Of a stretch of 64,000 nt of DNA, positions 26,783-36,043 are shown in pieces. The position numbers were made by a program, and so were the translations under genes. Numbering within the stretch: position 1 is the stretch's first letter; each line of letters starts with the position of its first letter. The stretch spans positions 310,001-374,000 of the forward strand of contig OY970383.1 of assembly GCA_963719415.1 (NCBI GenBank), given 5' to 3'. The stretch is from JAPLIS01 sp963719415 (GTDB taxonomy: Bacteria > Babelota > Babeliae > Babelales > Vermiphilaceae). Below the pieces are notes generated by a model. That model saw only the letters and a program-made list of their open reading frames with translations. It was not told the origin of the DNA and searched no databases.

Positions 26783-27166
26783 TTATACTCGACGCTTCTT
26801 CGGAGCACGACATCCGTTATGTGGTAATGGCGTCACATCTCTTAATACAGAAATATTAAAACCTGCTGACTGAAAAGAGCGAACAACTGAATCTCTGCCT
26901 GAGCCGGGTCCTTGCAAGTTAACTTCAACATGCTTTACACCAATAACACTCATATCTTTAGCCAGAGCAGCTCCAATCTGTGATGCCGCAAAAGGAGTTC
27001 CTTTACGAGATCCCTTGAAACCAAGCTTTCCGCCACTGCTACCAAACAATATGTTGCCATCTAAAGTAGAGATAGATACCAATGTATTATTAAAAGTAGA
27101 TTTAACGTGAGCTATAACAGAATCAACTACTTTTTTTACTTTTTTTACTTTCTTTTTGTAGGCCAT
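26783..27166 (-). CDS. rpsK: Small subunit ribosomal protein uS11
   Basis: 127 residues. A lysine-rich start is followed by the S11 core (VKSTFNNTLVSI, GFKGSRKGTPFAAS, GPGSGRDSVVRSF) and the invariant end DVTPLPHNGCRAPKKRRV. It forms part of the 30S platform near the E site. Confidence 0.98.
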   Translation of the reverse strand: MAYKKKVKKVKKVVDSVIAHVKSTFNNTLVSISTLDGNILFGSSGGKLGFKGSRKGTPFAASQIGAALAKDMSVIGVKHVEVNLQGPGSGRDSVVRSFQSAGFNISVLRDVTPLPHNGCRAPKKRRV

Positions 27167-27239
27167 TCTATCCTTTATCCCTAATATATAAATAATATTT
27201 TCTAGCAGCTAGTCAGTAGGCTTACCTATTCTTTAACCG

Positions 27240-27623
27240 CTATTTCTTAGTTACTGCTCGTTTTAATGCTACAGGTGCTTTTTTAGGACCTTTTCTTGTT
27301 CGTGCGTTAGTTTTTGTACGTTGACCACGAACAGGTAAGCCTTTCTTATGCCGCAGTCCGCGATAACAACCTATTTCACGTAGACGTTGAATATTGAGCA
27401 TAATTTCTTTACGCAAATGACCTTCGGTCACATAATGAGTTGTTACTTCTTTCTGAATAGCAGCCACTTGCATATCAGTTAAGTCTTTCACTCGCTTATC
27501 AAATTCGATACCCAATTTATTTAAAATATCTTGTGATGACTTAAGCCCTATGCCAAAAACATACGTTAACCCGTACTCAATTCTTTTTTTTAAAGGTAAG
27601 TTAACACCTTCTATTCTAGCCAT
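27240..27623 (-). CDS. rpsM: Small subunit ribosomal protein uS13
   Basis: 127 residues. ARIEGVNLPLKKRIEYGLTYVFGIG and the C-terminal RGLRHKKGLPVRGQRTKTNARTRKG pattern identify it. The basic tail reaches toward the P-site tRNA. It begins the alpha part of the cluster, directly after rpmJ with an 8-base gap. Confidence 0.98.
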   Translation of the reverse strand: MARIEGVNLPLKKRIEYGLTYVFGIGLKSSQDILNKLGIEFDKRVKDLTDMQVAAIQKEVTTHYVTEGHLRKEIMLNIQRLREIGCYRGLRHKKGLPVRGQRTKTNARTRKGPKKAPVALKRAVTKK

Positions 27624-27631
27624 AAAAAATC

Positions 27632-27748
27632 CTACCCTTGTCGCTGTTTATGTTTTGGAGTTTTTTTACAAATAATGCGTACAACACTCTTACGTTTAAC
27701 AACCTGACAATCTTTGCACATCTGTTTAACTGATGTTCTTACTTTCAT
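27632..27748 (-). CDS. rpmJ: Large subunit ribosomal protein bL36
   Basis: A 38-residue gene read directly from the minus strand: MKVRTSVKQMCKDC, then RIICKKTPKHKQRQG. Cysteines at 11, 14 and 27 and a histidine at 33 form the bL36 zinc ribbon. It lies between infA and rpsM, its usual place. The start ATG is at 27746-27748 and the stop TAG at 27632-27634. Confidence 0.95.
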   Translation of the reverse strand: MKVRTSVKQMCKDCQVVKRKSVVRIICKKTPKHKQRQG

Positions 27749-27826
27749 AATGCATTTCCCTACACAAAAAATTTTTTTATACAAAAACTTTTCTTTATAC
27801 CAACACTTTTATTTATATCTATACTT

Positions 27827-28057
27827 TTATTCTTTATATCTCAATACTATACGCCCACGCGTTAAATCATATGAAGAAAGCTCCACAGCCACTTTATCTC
27901 CAGGTAAAATTCGTATAAAATGCATACGCATCTTACCCGATATATGAGCTAAAATAATATGCCCACCTTCTAGCTCAACGCGAAACATAGCATTTGGCAA
28001 TGTTTCTTTAACAATACCGTCAACTCGAATAACATCTTCTTTCTGCTTCATGTTCAT
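27827..28057 (-). CDS. infA: Translation initiation factor IF-1
   Basis: 76 residues, one S1/OB-fold domain: DVIRVDGIVKETLPNAMFRVEL, then HISGKMRMHFIRILPGDKV and SSYDLTRGRIVLRYKE. IF-1 blocks the ribosomal A site during initiation. Start MNMKQKED; the second Met (two codons on) is an equally possible start. It lies between map and rpmJ as in other bacteria. Confidence 0.97.
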   Translation of the reverse strand: MNMKQKEDVIRVDGIVKETLPNAMFRVELEGGHIILAHISGKMRMHFIRILPGDKVAVELSSYDLTRGRIVLRYKE

Positions 28058-28070
28058 GTAAAATAAATCC

Positions 28071-28844
28071 TCATATACTTGCTATATTGTTGCGTGTTAA
28101 CACTTCTGGCTCAGAATCTGTTACTAAAATTGTATCTTCAACATGAGCTGCCAAACTTTTATCACATGTTTTAACTGTCCACTTATCATCGGCTATAAAA
28201 ACCTTATACCCGCCGGCTGTGATCATCGGCTCAATAGCAAGTGTCATGCCTTGACGCAATATAGGCCCCCTGCCTGGCTTACCATAATTTAAAATTTCTG
28301 GGTCTTCATGCATAGTTTTACCAATTCCATGACCAGCAAAATCTCGAATAATACCAAAATTATGCTTCTCAACTTCTTGCTGAATTGCCGCTGATATATC
28401 AGTTATATGATTACCAGGATAAGCCATACTTATCCCTTTATCTAAGGCTTGCTGCGCAACTGCTACCAAAAGAGCGGCACCCTGATTTGCCAAAGGCTCT
28501 TGTCCAACAAAAAAACTTCTTGCCATATCAGCGTTATAGCCCTGCCAAGAAGCACATATATCAACTTTTACGAGATCACCATCTTTTAAAATAGTAAATG
28601 CACTCGGCACTCCATGAACAACAACATCATTAATTGATATACAACTTACATGCTGATACCCCATAAAACCTTTAGTTGCAGAAACAAGATTTTTTGCTCT
28701 CAACTCTAATGCTATCCAGCCATCCAATTCACCCGTAGAAATACCAGGCTTAATCTGCTGTTTTAAATCAGAAAAAATGCCCGCAAGAAGAGCCCCTGCC
28801 TGCCTCATTTTACGAATAGCAATATTGTTTTTTATAATAATCAT
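28071..28844 (-). CDS. map: Methionine aminopeptidase, type I
   Basis: 257 residues of the M24 fold. All five metal ligands are visible: the two Asp in VDICASWQGYNADMARSF, His in GHGIGKTMHEDP, Glu in LAIEPMI and Glu in AHVEDTILVT. It removes the initiator Met from new proteins. The start overlaps the adk stop by 4 bases (ATGA), indicating translational coupling. It contrasts with the degenerate M24 protein at 49213. Confidence 0.97.
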   Translation of the reverse strand: MIIIKNNIAIRKMRQAGALLAGIFSDLKQQIKPGISTGELDGWIALELRAKNLVSATKGFMGYQHVSCISINDVVVHGVPSAFTILKDGDLVKVDICASWQGYNADMARSFFVGQEPLANQGAALLVAVAQQALDKGISMAYPGNHITDISAAIQQEVEKHNFGIIRDFAGHGIGKTMHEDPEILNYGKPGRGPILRQGMTLAIEPMITAGGYKVFIADDKWTVKTCDKSLAAHVEDTILVTDSEPEVLTRNNIASI

Positions 28845-29542
28845 ATCTGCACAACACCTGTAGATTGTATAAAATCCTTAAAAACAACCTCTAAAGATTT
28901 TTCAGCATCAAGTCTAACTATCGGATATCCATTATTTTCATAATAATTCAAAAAACTTTGTGCATGCTTATGATATACTTCTAACCGTTTTTGAATAGCC
29001 GTAATTTCATCATCAACTCTACGAACTAGCGTGCTTCCACATCGATCACATATATCTTTTTTTTGTGGAGCTCGTAAAGATCCCTCGCTAACACAATAAA
29101 CAGCCTGACACTCTTTATTTGAACAAGTAAGCCTAAAAAAAAGTCGCTCAATAACAACTTTATCTGAAATAACAAATTCAATTACATGTAGCTTCAACTG
29201 CTTATCACTATTTTTCAATAAATTATTAAATATCTTTGCCTGCTCAAGGGTCCTTGGGTAACCATCCAATATAATTGAATTATTATTTTCTATTTTACCT
29301 AAAAACCAATGTTCAACCATTCGACATATTAACTCATCAGATATAAGTGTACCAGATTTTATAGCAAAATCTATTTCTTTACCTATTTCTGTCTGCTCTA
29401 CAATATGCTTTCTACATAAATTACCAGTAGAAAGAACATCCCAGCCGAATCGCTCAGAACAAACATTTGCTAGCGACCCCTTACCAGATCCTGGTGGCCC
29501 TATAAAAATATAAATATCTTTTATTGAGCTTTTCGAGATCAT
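28841..29542 (-). CDS. adk: Adenylate kinase
   Basis: 233 residues. The P-loop FIGPPGSGKGSLA lies near 13-25, with LSTGNLCR, DGYPRTLEQA and a LID domain carrying four cysteines (CSNKEC and CDRCG) that would bind zinc, as in Gram-positive and other adenylate kinases. It balances ATP, ADP and AMP. It overlaps secY and map by 4 bases on each side, so secY-adk-map are translationally coupled. Confidence 0.97.
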   Translation of the reverse strand: MISKSSIKDIYIFIGPPGSGKGSLANVCSERFGWDVLSTGNLCRKHIVEQTEIGKEIDFAIKSGTLISDELICRMVEHWFLGKIENNNSIILDGYPRTLEQAKIFNNLLKNSDKQLKLHVIEFVISDKVVIERLFFRLTCSNKECQAVYCVSEGSLRAPQKKDICDRCGSTLVRRVDDEITAIQKRLEVYHKHAQSFLNYYENNGYPIVRLDAEKSLEVVFKDFIQSTGVVQI

Positions 29543-30855
29543 TTTCTACCTCTTAAGCGCCCTGTAGACAAAAAACCCTCATAACGATGCTCTATTAAAT
29601 AAGACTCAATTTGAGCAGCTGTTTCTAATGCTACACCGACCACAATAAGAAGCGCTGTGCCACTTAAACTACGTAAATAAATAGGCATATTAAAAAGAGC
29701 ATGCACTGCGGTTGGCAATAAAGCCAAAAATCCTAAATAAACCGCTCCAGCGAGACCAAGTCTCAATAGAATATAATTAAAAAACTCTGCAGTCTTTTTC
29801 CCTGGACGAATACCAGGAATAAATGCGCCACTTTTTTTAATATTTTCAGCCAATTCTTCAGGATTAAAAATGAGAGTAGTATACAAAAAGGAAAAGGCTA
29901 TAATAAACACAAAAATCAATATACTATAAAGCAAACCACCCTTAGTTAACTGGTCTGAAATCCACTGAAATACATATCCATAACCTGATAAGGCATAAAA
30001 GACAAAGATAGGAATGTTAAGCAAGGCACTCGCAAAAATAACGGGCATTACTCCTGCCGTATTAATTTTAAAAGGAATATAAGAGCTCTGCCCTCCATAT
30101 ATTCGTTGTCCAACAACTCGTCTCGTATACTGAACAGGAATCTTGCGTTCTCCCTTTTCAAGAAACACAATACAAGAAGCAATAAGTAAAAAAATCAAGA
30201 ATAATAATACTGCCACTGGCCAAGCTACCAGTCCTTTTGCTACAGCACCAATCATATTTAAAATATCTGCAGGAAAACTTGCTACAATGCCGGCAAAAAT
30301 AATCATTGAACTACCATTACCTAGCCCATACAGAGTTATCTGCTCACCAAGCCACATGACGAACATGGAACCCGTGGTCATAGCTAAAACAAACATTAAA
30401 CGAAATGTCCATCCCGGTTGCAATGCTAAATCATAACGTTCTATAGCAACAACAATAGAAAAACTCTGTACAATCGCTACAGCAAAAGCAAGATAACGAG
30501 TCAATTGATTAATGACCTTGCGACCATGATCACCTTCTTTCTGTTTTTCTTCCAACCACGGCACCGATAGTGTTAACATCTGCATCATAATTGATGCAGT
30601 AATATAAGGAGAAATACCAAGGGCTAAAAGCATTCCTTGGCTTAAACTTCCTCCAGAAAAAAGATCCCATGAAGCAAAAAAGCCTCCAATACCGGTATTT
30701 TGATTCATCAACATAACTAATTTTTGAATATTAATACCAATAACGGGAATAGTATTACCTAAACGATGAATGAAAAGAACACCCAACGTAAACAATACTT
30801 TTTTTCTTAATTCTGGAATATAAAAAATATTAATAAAATTCTGTATCAGTACCAT
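29539..30855 (-). CDS. secY: Protein translocase channel subunit SecY
   Basis: 438 residues with ten hydrophobic segments. The plug region is GGFFASWDLFSGGSLSQG, and the cytosolic loops contain KGERKIPVQYTRR and NPEELAENIKKSGAFIPGIRPG, both standard SecY motifs. It forms the inner-membrane Sec channel needed to export the many signal-peptide proteins in this window. It lies in the normal position after rplO. Confidence 0.98.
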   Translation of the reverse strand: MVLIQNFINIFYIPELRKKVLFTLGVLFIHRLGNTIPVIGINIQKLVMLMNQNTGIGGFFASWDLFSGGSLSQGMLLALGISPYITASIMMQMLTLSVPWLEEKQKEGDHGRKVINQLTRYLAFAVAIVQSFSIVVAIERYDLALQPGWTFRLMFVLAMTTGSMFVMWLGEQITLYGLGNGSSMIIFAGIVASFPADILNMIGAVAKGLVAWPVAVLLFLIFLLIASCIVFLEKGERKIPVQYTRRVVGQRIYGGQSSYIPFKINTAGVMPVIFASALLNIPIFVFYALSGYGYVFQWISDQLTKGGLLYSILIFVFIIAFSFLYTTLIFNPEELAENIKKSGAFIPGIRPGKKTAEFFNYILLRLGLAGAVYLGFLALLPTAVHALFNMPIYLRSLSGTALLIVVGVALETAAQIESYLIEHRYEGFLSTGRLRGRK

Positions 30856-30860
30856 CCTTG

Positions 30861-31328
30861 CTACTCTCCTTTAACGACGTGCGCTGTACCACCAGCCTCC
30901 TGAATTGCTTTTAACGCATTTTTACTAAATGCATCTGCATACACAGTTAATTGTTTGGTCAACTGCCCATTTGCCAAAATTTTTAATTTAAAAGAACTTC
31001 TAAATGTTTGTTGGCTTTTTTTGACCTTCAAAGCCCCTTTTTCAATGAGCAAATCTCTTGTAATAGCATCGCCGTTGTTGAACAACGAATCAAGAGAAGA
31101 AAGATCTATAATTTCCATTATTTTTTTGAAATTAGCGTTACTAAATCCGCGCTTAGGAAGACGTCGATGCAAAGGCATTTGTCCGCCTTCAAACCCAAGC
31201 CGAGGACTCCCACCAGAACGCGCTTTTTGGCCTTTATGACCCTTACCACTCGTCTGACCTCTTTTACCACCACGTCCAATATCTTTACGCTTTTTAACTA
31301 ATGGCTTTAATTTTTCTAACTGAAACAT
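30861..31328 (-). CDS. rplO: Large subunit ribosomal protein uL15
   Basis: 155 residues. GRGGKRGQTSGKGHKGQKARSG and RLGFEGGQMPLHRRLPKRGF are the L15 signatures. The start codon overlaps the last base of the rpsE stop, leaving no room for rpmD (uL30), which lies between them in many bacteria. Confidence 0.98.
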   Translation of the reverse strand: MFQLEKLKPLVKKRKDIGRGGKRGQTSGKGHKGQKARSGGSPRLGFEGGQMPLHRRLPKRGFSNANFKKIMEIIDLSSLDSLFNNGDAITRDLLIEKGALKVKKSQQTFRSSFKLKILANGQLTKQLTVYADAFSKNALKAIQEAGGTAHVVKGE

Positions 31329-31879
31329 TATAACGTACCCCCAACCATTTCTTTACTCGCCATTTCTTTGCCAGCAGTCTCGTGTCCAACCATCTCTTTG
31401 ATCGACTTTTTACCTCTTAATTCTGCTATATGTTTCGCAGAACGGATTTTAGCTAATGCATTTAGCGTCGCCTTAGCAACGTTTTGTCCATTTGATGCCC
31501 CAATGGCCTTGGATAATACGTCAGCCACACCAAGCGCATCCATGATAGCTCGAACAGCACCACCAGCAATAATACCTGTTCCTTTTGAAGCAGGACGAAT
31601 AATTACCCTACTTGCTCCGTGCTTACCCTGCACAGGATAAGAGACAGTATTTTCTCTTAAAGAAATCTTAATCATATGCTTGCGGGCTTTATTGATTGCT
31701 TTTGCAATAGCAGAAGCTACGTCCCTACTTTTCCCGGATGCTATCCCAACCATACCATCTTTATTACCTGTTACTACAAATGCGGAAAAAGAAAACCGCT
31801 TGCCACCTTTAGTAACCTTGGTAACACGTCGAACCTTTACGACATGATCTACAAAAACATTTTCTTTTTTTTCTACCAT
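31328..31879 (-). CDS. rpsE: Small subunit ribosomal protein uS5
   Basis: 183 residues. The S5 RNA-binding domain (DHVVKVRRVTKVTKGGKRFSFSA, then GASRVIIRPASKGTGIIAGGAVR) is complete. The C-terminus carries an extra acidic/Met tail with four related short units (SIKEMVGHE, TAGKEMASKEMVGG), which looks like a small repeat expansion. uS5 helps maintain decoding accuracy. Confidence 0.97.
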   Translation of the reverse strand: MVEKKENVFVDHVVKVRRVTKVTKGGKRFSFSAFVVTGNKDGMVGIASGKSRDVASAIAKAINKARKHMIKISLRENTVSYPVQGKHGASRVIIRPASKGTGIIAGGAVRAIMDALGVADVLSKAIGASNGQNVAKATLNALAKIRSAKHIAELRGKKSIKEMVGHETAGKEMASKEMVGGTL

Positions 31880-32004
31880 CGTTTTAAACCTTATTAAATA
31901 TTATTGAGGTATGCTCTTAATTTTAAAGCTCTAAACTATCTTTGCCTAAATTATCTTTGCAAAAAGATATAAATATGCCGCTAAGTCAGAACTTTTAGTT
32001 TTTT

Positions 32005-32352
32005 CTAAAGTTCTAAACCGCCTTCACGAAGAGCATCTGCCAAAGCTTTTACTCTTCCATGATATTTAAATTGTCCACGATCAAAAACTGCAGATTCGAT
32101 CCCCTTGCCTTTTGCTCTTTTAGCAAGTTCAATACCTACTGCATGAGCTTGATCTTTTTTATTACCTGTTACATCTAATTGAAAAGATGAACAACTGACC
32201 AATGTCTGCTGAGAAACATCATCAATAATTTGCGCATACATATATCTTGAACTTCTAAATACAGAAACTCTGAAACGGGAACTTACACGCTTAATTTTAC
32301 TTTTTACGCGTAAAGCTCTTCGTTGAGCTCTAACTCTATCTCGTTTTACCAT
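32005..32352 (-). CDS. rplR: Large subunit ribosomal protein uL18
   Basis: 115 residues. RFRVSVFRSSRYMYAQIIDD, AVGIELAKRAKGKGIESAVFDRGQFKYHGRVKALADALREGGL is the uL18 pattern. It carries 5S rRNA into the 50S subunit together with uL5. A gap of 125 bases to rpsE is longer than most in the cluster. Confidence 0.97.
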   Translation of the reverse strand: MVKRDRVRAQRRALRVKSKIKRVSSRFRVSVFRSSRYMYAQIIDDVSQQTLVSCSSFQLDVTGNKKDQAHAVGIELAKRAKGKGIESAVFDRGQFKYHGRVKALADALREGGLEL

Positions 32353-32415
32353 TGCTATGTTCCACCACTTAATGTTACCATTTATTGTTAAGCTTTACGC
32401 CGTTAAGCTTAACGG

Positions 32416-32955
32416 CTAAGCACCCTTAGTTTTACCTGCTTTACGCAATAATACTTCATTTTTATATTTAATACCGGTACCTTTGTAGGGTTCAGGTTTA
32501 CGCAATGAACGTATTTTGGCACAAACAAGACCAAGCAATTCTTTATCTGTTGACTCAAAACTAAAAATTTGACCAGTTTTATCGCTGGTAAAAGTTACTG
32601 ATTTAGGCAAATCAAAATCAATTTTATGACTATACCCTAAAGAGAATTCCAAAACATTACCCGTCTGCTTTACCTTATAACCAAGACCAACAATTTCCAT
32701 ACTGTACACAAATTTCTTTTGTACGCCCTTGATCTGGTTATTCAATAAAGCTCTGCTCAATCCCCAAACTCGATTAACGTCGCGACTTTTACTATTGCTT
32801 GTTAATCGTAAAAAGTCACCATCTATGTGAGCATCAATCATATCAGATAGTTCATACGAACCAGCCCCATACTGTCCTTTATAATGCAGAGAATGATCTT
32901 TCAAATCAACCTGCACTCCTTTAATGTCTATAGGCTTTCTACCAATTTTTGACAT
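32416..32955 (-). CDS. rplF: Large subunit ribosomal protein uL6
   Basis: 179 residues, two L6 domains. MSKIGRKPIDI opens it, VGLGYKV lies near the domain boundary, and the end KPEPYKGTGIKYKNEVLLRKAGKTKG is the L6 signature. It lies near the factor-binding site of the 50S subunit. Confidence 0.98.
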   Translation of the reverse strand: MSKIGRKPIDIKGVQVDLKDHSLHYKGQYGAGSYELSDMIDAHIDGDFLRLTSNSKSRDVNRVWGLSRALLNNQIKGVQKKFVYSMEIVGLGYKVKQTGNVLEFSLGYSHKIDFDLPKSVTFTSDKTGQIFSFESTDKELLGLVCAKIRSLRKPEPYKGTGIKYKNEVLLRKAGKTKGA

Positions 32956-32982
32956 TCTATTCCTTTACCAAATAGTACAAAA

Positions 32983-33375
32983 TTACCAAACCGTACAAAG
33001 CAATTCACCACCAACAGTTAATCTTTTCGCTTGTTTTTGCGAAATAACGCCCTGATTAGTAGAAATAATTGAAATACCTAATTTACCAATTACTGGGGCT
33101 ATGCTGTCAAAACCAACATATTTACGACGACCAGGTCTGCTTTTTCGAGTTATTTCATGAATAACTGATTCACCGCGAACGTATTTCAACACTACTTTTA
33201 AAAATTTTTTATTGTTTTCTTCTTGTAATTGAAAATCTTTGATAAAGCCTTCATCTTTCAAAATGTGAGCTATAGCATTTTTCATTTTCGAATAATAAAC
33301 AACAACAGAAGGCTTAGCAACCATTGTAGCATTTCTGATAGTTGTTAAAAAATCGCCTATTGGGTCCATTGACAT
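32983..33375 (-). CDS. rpsH: Small subunit ribosomal protein uS8
   Basis: 130 residues. DPIGDFLTTIRNA at the start and GVISQKQAKRLTVGGELLCTVW at the end are diagnostic. In E. coli uS8 represses the spc operon by binding its mRNA; whether that occurs here is not visible. Confidence 0.98.
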   Translation of the reverse strand: MSMDPIGDFLTTIRNATMVAKPSVVVYYSKMKNAIAHILKDEGFIKDFQLQEENNKKFLKVVLKYVRGESVIHEITRKSRPGRRKYVGFDSIAPVIGKLGISIISTNQGVISQKQAKRLTVGGELLCTVW

Positions 33376-33487
33376 CTGTTATCCTTCCATTTTATTAGTT
33401 TTACTTTATATATTAACTTTGTATTATAAACGTTATTAATTTATAATACAATTTACTAATATAATCTATTAACCTACTAAGTATAAT

Positions 33488-33673
33488 CTACCAGCTCGTT
33501 TTCTTTACTCCAGGCAACACACCTAAAAGAGCATATTTTCTAAAACAGAGACGACAAATCATAAATAACCCCATATAAGCACGTGCTCTGCCACAATTTT
33601 TGCATCTATTGTATGCTTGAACTGCAAACTTAGGAGTTTTATTTGATTTTTCTATTAATGCCTTTCTGGCCAT
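33488..33673 (-). CDS. rpsN: Small subunit ribosomal protein uS14, zinc-binding type
   Basis: 61 residues, the short form with two CxxC pairs (RCKNCGRARAYMG and CRLCFRKYA), ending GVLPGVKKTSW. The gap of 112 bases to rpsH is AT-rich, and no gene was found in it. Confidence 0.97.
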   Translation of the reverse strand: MARKALIEKSNKTPKFAVQAYNRCKNCGRARAYMGLFMICRLCFRKYALLGVLPGVKKTSW

Positions 33674-33692
33674 ACTTACCTCAATTTATGCG

Positions 33693-34238
33693 TTATTTAG
33701 AAAATGGCATGCCAAAGCTTTTTAATAATTCAAAAGCATGACTGTCTTCTTTTGCTGTAGTATGAATACTAATATTCAGACCACGAACTTTTTCACCAAC
33801 ACTATAATCTAACTCTGGAAATATATCCCAACCCTTAATACCAAGATTGTAATTGCCACGACCATCAAACTTTACGGAAACACCCCTAAAGTCACGAATT
33901 TTTGGTATAGCTAAATTGATTAATCGATCCAAAAATTCATACATATTCTGATTACGCAAGGTAACCATAACCCCAATAGGCATACCTTCTCGAAGCTTAA
34001 AACCTGCAATTGACTTACGAGCCAAAGTACGTACTGATTTTTGTCCTGATATCTTATCGATAACATTCATGACCGCTTGAATAATCTTATTGCTATCCGT
34101 GATGGCATCTTTAACGCCAACATTGAGAACAACTTTTGATATCTTCGGAACTTCCATTATGTTGTCTAATTGTAACTTCTTGAACAATTCTGAACGAATT
34201 GAACTGGTATATAACTCTTTTAACCGCGCATTTTTCAT
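33693..34238 (-). CDS. rplE: Large subunit ribosomal protein uL5
   Basis: 181 residues from the ATG at 34238. An upstream in-frame GTG at 34253 would overlap the rplX stop and lacks a ribosome binding site, while TTGGA stands 7 bases before the ATG. KISKVVLNVGVKDA, RKSIAGFKLREGMPIGVMVTLR and the C-terminal SIHTTAKEDSHAFELLKSFGMPF identify uL5, which contacts 5S rRNA and P-site tRNA. Confidence 0.95.
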   Translation of the reverse strand: MKNARLKELYTSSIRSELFKKLQLDNIMEVPKISKVVLNVGVKDAITDSNKIIQAVMNVIDKISGQKSVRTLARKSIAGFKLREGMPIGVMVTLRNQNMYEFLDRLINLAIPKIRDFRGVSVKFDGRGNYNLGIKGWDIFPELDYSVGEKVRGLNISIHTTAKEDSHAFELLKSFGMPFSK

Positions 34239-34252
34239 ACTATAGTCCAACA

Positions 34253-34564
34253 CTAAAACGTTTCTTTACAACGATTACAAATTCGAACATTTTTCTCACT
34301 TGCAAGCATTTTTACATTAACTCGACAAGCTTTATTACAAGCGCTACAAATTGGCATTACTCTTGATAAAGGTATAAAGCTCTCTTGCTCTTTAATGCCC
34401 GCAGCAACATCTTTGCCTGCTTTAACATGCCTCTTAACAATCGCAACCCCTTTTACCATAACTTTATCTTTTTTAGGTAAAATTGCAATAACAACGCCCT
34501 CTTTACCCCGATCTTTTCCGACCGTAATACAGACTTTATCGTTTCTTTTGACACGTGCTACCAT
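34253..34564 (-). CDS. rplX: Large subunit ribosomal protein uL24
   Basis: 103 residues. The KOW motif VGKDRGKEGVVIAILPKKDKVMV lies near the start. The C-terminus has two CxxC pairs (CSACNKACR and CNRCKETF), the zinc-ribbon version seen in several bacterial phyla. It is an assembly initiator of the 50S subunit. Confidence 0.97.
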   Translation of the reverse strand: MVARVKRNDKVCITVGKDRGKEGVVIAILPKKDKVMVKGVAIVKRHVKAGKDVAAGIKEQESFIPLSRVMPICSACNKACRVNVKMLASEKNVRICNRCKETF

Positions 34565-34575
34565 ATATAAACCCC

Positions 34576-34941
34576 CTATAAAACTTCCGGTGCCAAAGAA
34601 GCCAACTTTAAAAACCCTTTTGCACGTAATTCACGAGCAACAGGACCGAATACACGAGTTCCTACTAATTCATTATCTTTAACAATCACCGCCGCATTAT
34701 CGCCGAAACGAATATAACTCCCATCTGCACGACGAAATTCTTTACGCGTACGAACAATAAGAGCAGTAACTACTTCACTTTTTTTCACCGTTCCACCAGG
34801 AATAGCAGATTTAACGGTACATTTAATCAGATCACCTAAATATGCATATCTTTTTCTTGTAGAACCCACAATATGAATACATTGGAGTGATTTTGCACCA
34901 GAATTATCGGCAACACCTAAATATGATTGTTTTTGAATCAT
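34576..34941 (-). CDS. rplN: Large subunit ribosomal protein uL14
   Basis: 121 residues. MIQKQSYLGVADNSGAKSLQCI and GTRVFGPVARELR are typical of the family. It forms bridges with the 30S subunit and is normal in length. Confidence 0.98.
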   Translation of the reverse strand: MIQKQSYLGVADNSGAKSLQCIHIVGSTRKRYAYLGDLIKCTVKSAIPGGTVKKSEVVTALIVRTRKEFRRADGSYIRFGDNAAVIVKDNELVGTRVFGPVARELRAKGFLKLASLAPEVL

Positions 34942-34955
34942 GTCAACCCTAATTG

Positions 34956-35219
34956 TTAATCTTGCTGATTAGTTACTACACGAACAAGATGCATATATTT
35001 ACTTTTAGAAACAGGACGTCCTTCACAAAATTCAACCTGATCATTCATTTTAGCTAAACCTTGTTCGTCATGCACTTTATAATTTTTATTTCTTTTACGA
35101 ATTCTATGAAACATAGGATCCATATATGTAGACGTTATTTTTACAACAATCGTCTTTTCCATTTTATCAGAAATGACAACCCCCGTAAAAATACGCTTTT
35201 TTCTTTTTTCTATTTCCAT
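34956..35219 (-). CDS. rpsQ: Small subunit ribosomal protein uS17
   Basis: 87 residues. RKKRIFTGVVISDKMEKTIVV, then a segment reading DPMFHRIRKRNKNYKVHDE and RPVSKSKYMHLVRVV, matches the OB-fold uS17. It is an early 16S rRNA binder. Confidence 0.97.
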   Translation of the reverse strand: MEIEKRKKRIFTGVVISDKMEKTIVVKITSTYMDPMFHRIRKRNKNYKVHDEQGLAKMNDQVEFCEGRPVSKSKYMHLVRVVTNQQD

Positions 35220-35284
35220 ATTTTTTTCTGTTTTAATCTTGTTTTAACTATCTTATCTTCTGGCCTACGATTAATGAGCATATA

Positions 35285-35494
35285 TTATTGTTGCACAGCA
35301 TTTTTTTGCCGCAACAATGTCAACACACGAGCAATATTTGCGCGTAATTTAGAAAAATGCGAATAATCTTTAAGATGATTTACAGAAGAATTTAATCTTA
35401 AATCAAATAATTGTTTACGCATTTGATCAAGTTTTTTTTGTAAATCCGTAACACTCAACAGCGTTACTTCTTTTTTAAAAACATCTACTTTCAC
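35285..35494 (-). CDS. rpmC: Large subunit ribosomal protein uL29
   Basis: 69 residues, two helices: TDLQKKLDQMRKQLFDLRLN and HFSKLRANIARVLTLLRQK. The family core is normal with a short N-terminal extension (MKVDVFKKEVT). It lies at the tunnel exit near the SRP and trigger factor docking site. Confidence 0.95.
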   Translation of the reverse strand: MKVDVFKKEVTLLSVTDLQKKLDQMRKQLFDLRLNSSVNHLKDYSHFSKLRANIARVLTLLRQKNAVQQ

Positions 35495-35523
35495 TATTCA
35501 ATTCTCCACAGTTAAATACTCTA

Positions 35524-36009
35524 TTACTCGTTATTGTTTGCTGTACCATTTACAATACCGCTATCTACAGCATCATTATTTACAGCATCATTACTAGCAA
35601 CAGGATTACGTTTAACAAACTTAGTTTTCATGGGCAATTTGTAAGCAGCGCTACGTAATATTTTTTTGGCTCTTACTTCATCAACACCAGAAACTTCAAC
35701 TACAATACGCCCCCGCTTTACCACAGAAACCCATTTTTCCACGTTACCCTTACCTTTACCCATCCGAGTTTCGGCAGGTTTTTTTGTAACAGGCTTATCG
35801 GGGAAAACTCGCAAAAAATACTCACCTTCTTTTTTTAAGAAACGAGATAGCGTTATTCGCGTTGCTTCAATTTGTTGAGCAGAAAGACGCACTGGCTCAA
35901 CGGCCTGCAAACCGTATTCACCAAACGCTATACTTAAAGCTCCCTTAGAGATACCTCTAATTTTTCCTTTTTGAACTTTTCTATATTTGACTTTTTTGGG
36001 CATCAACAC
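35524..36009 (-). CDS. rplP: Large subunit ribosomal protein uL16
   Basis: 161 residues. MLMPKKVKYRKVQKGKIRGISKG at the start and RMGKGKGNVEKWVSVVKRGRI in the centre are diagnostic. The C-terminal 20 residues form an Asn/Val-rich tail (repeating NDAVNNDAVDS) absent from the usual 136-144-residue protein, encoded by a small tandem repeat near 35560-35590. Confidence 0.97.
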   Translation of the reverse strand: MLMPKKVKYRKVQKGKIRGISKGALSIAFGEYGLQAVEPVRLSAQQIEATRITLSRFLKKEGEYFLRVFPDKPVTKKPAETRMGKGKGNVEKWVSVVKRGRIVVEVSGVDEVRAKKILRSAAYKLPMKTKFVKRNPVASNDAVNNDAVDSGIVNGTANNNE

Positions 36010-36043
36010 GGTTATATTCTTTCTAATAATTCCAAAAAACTAA

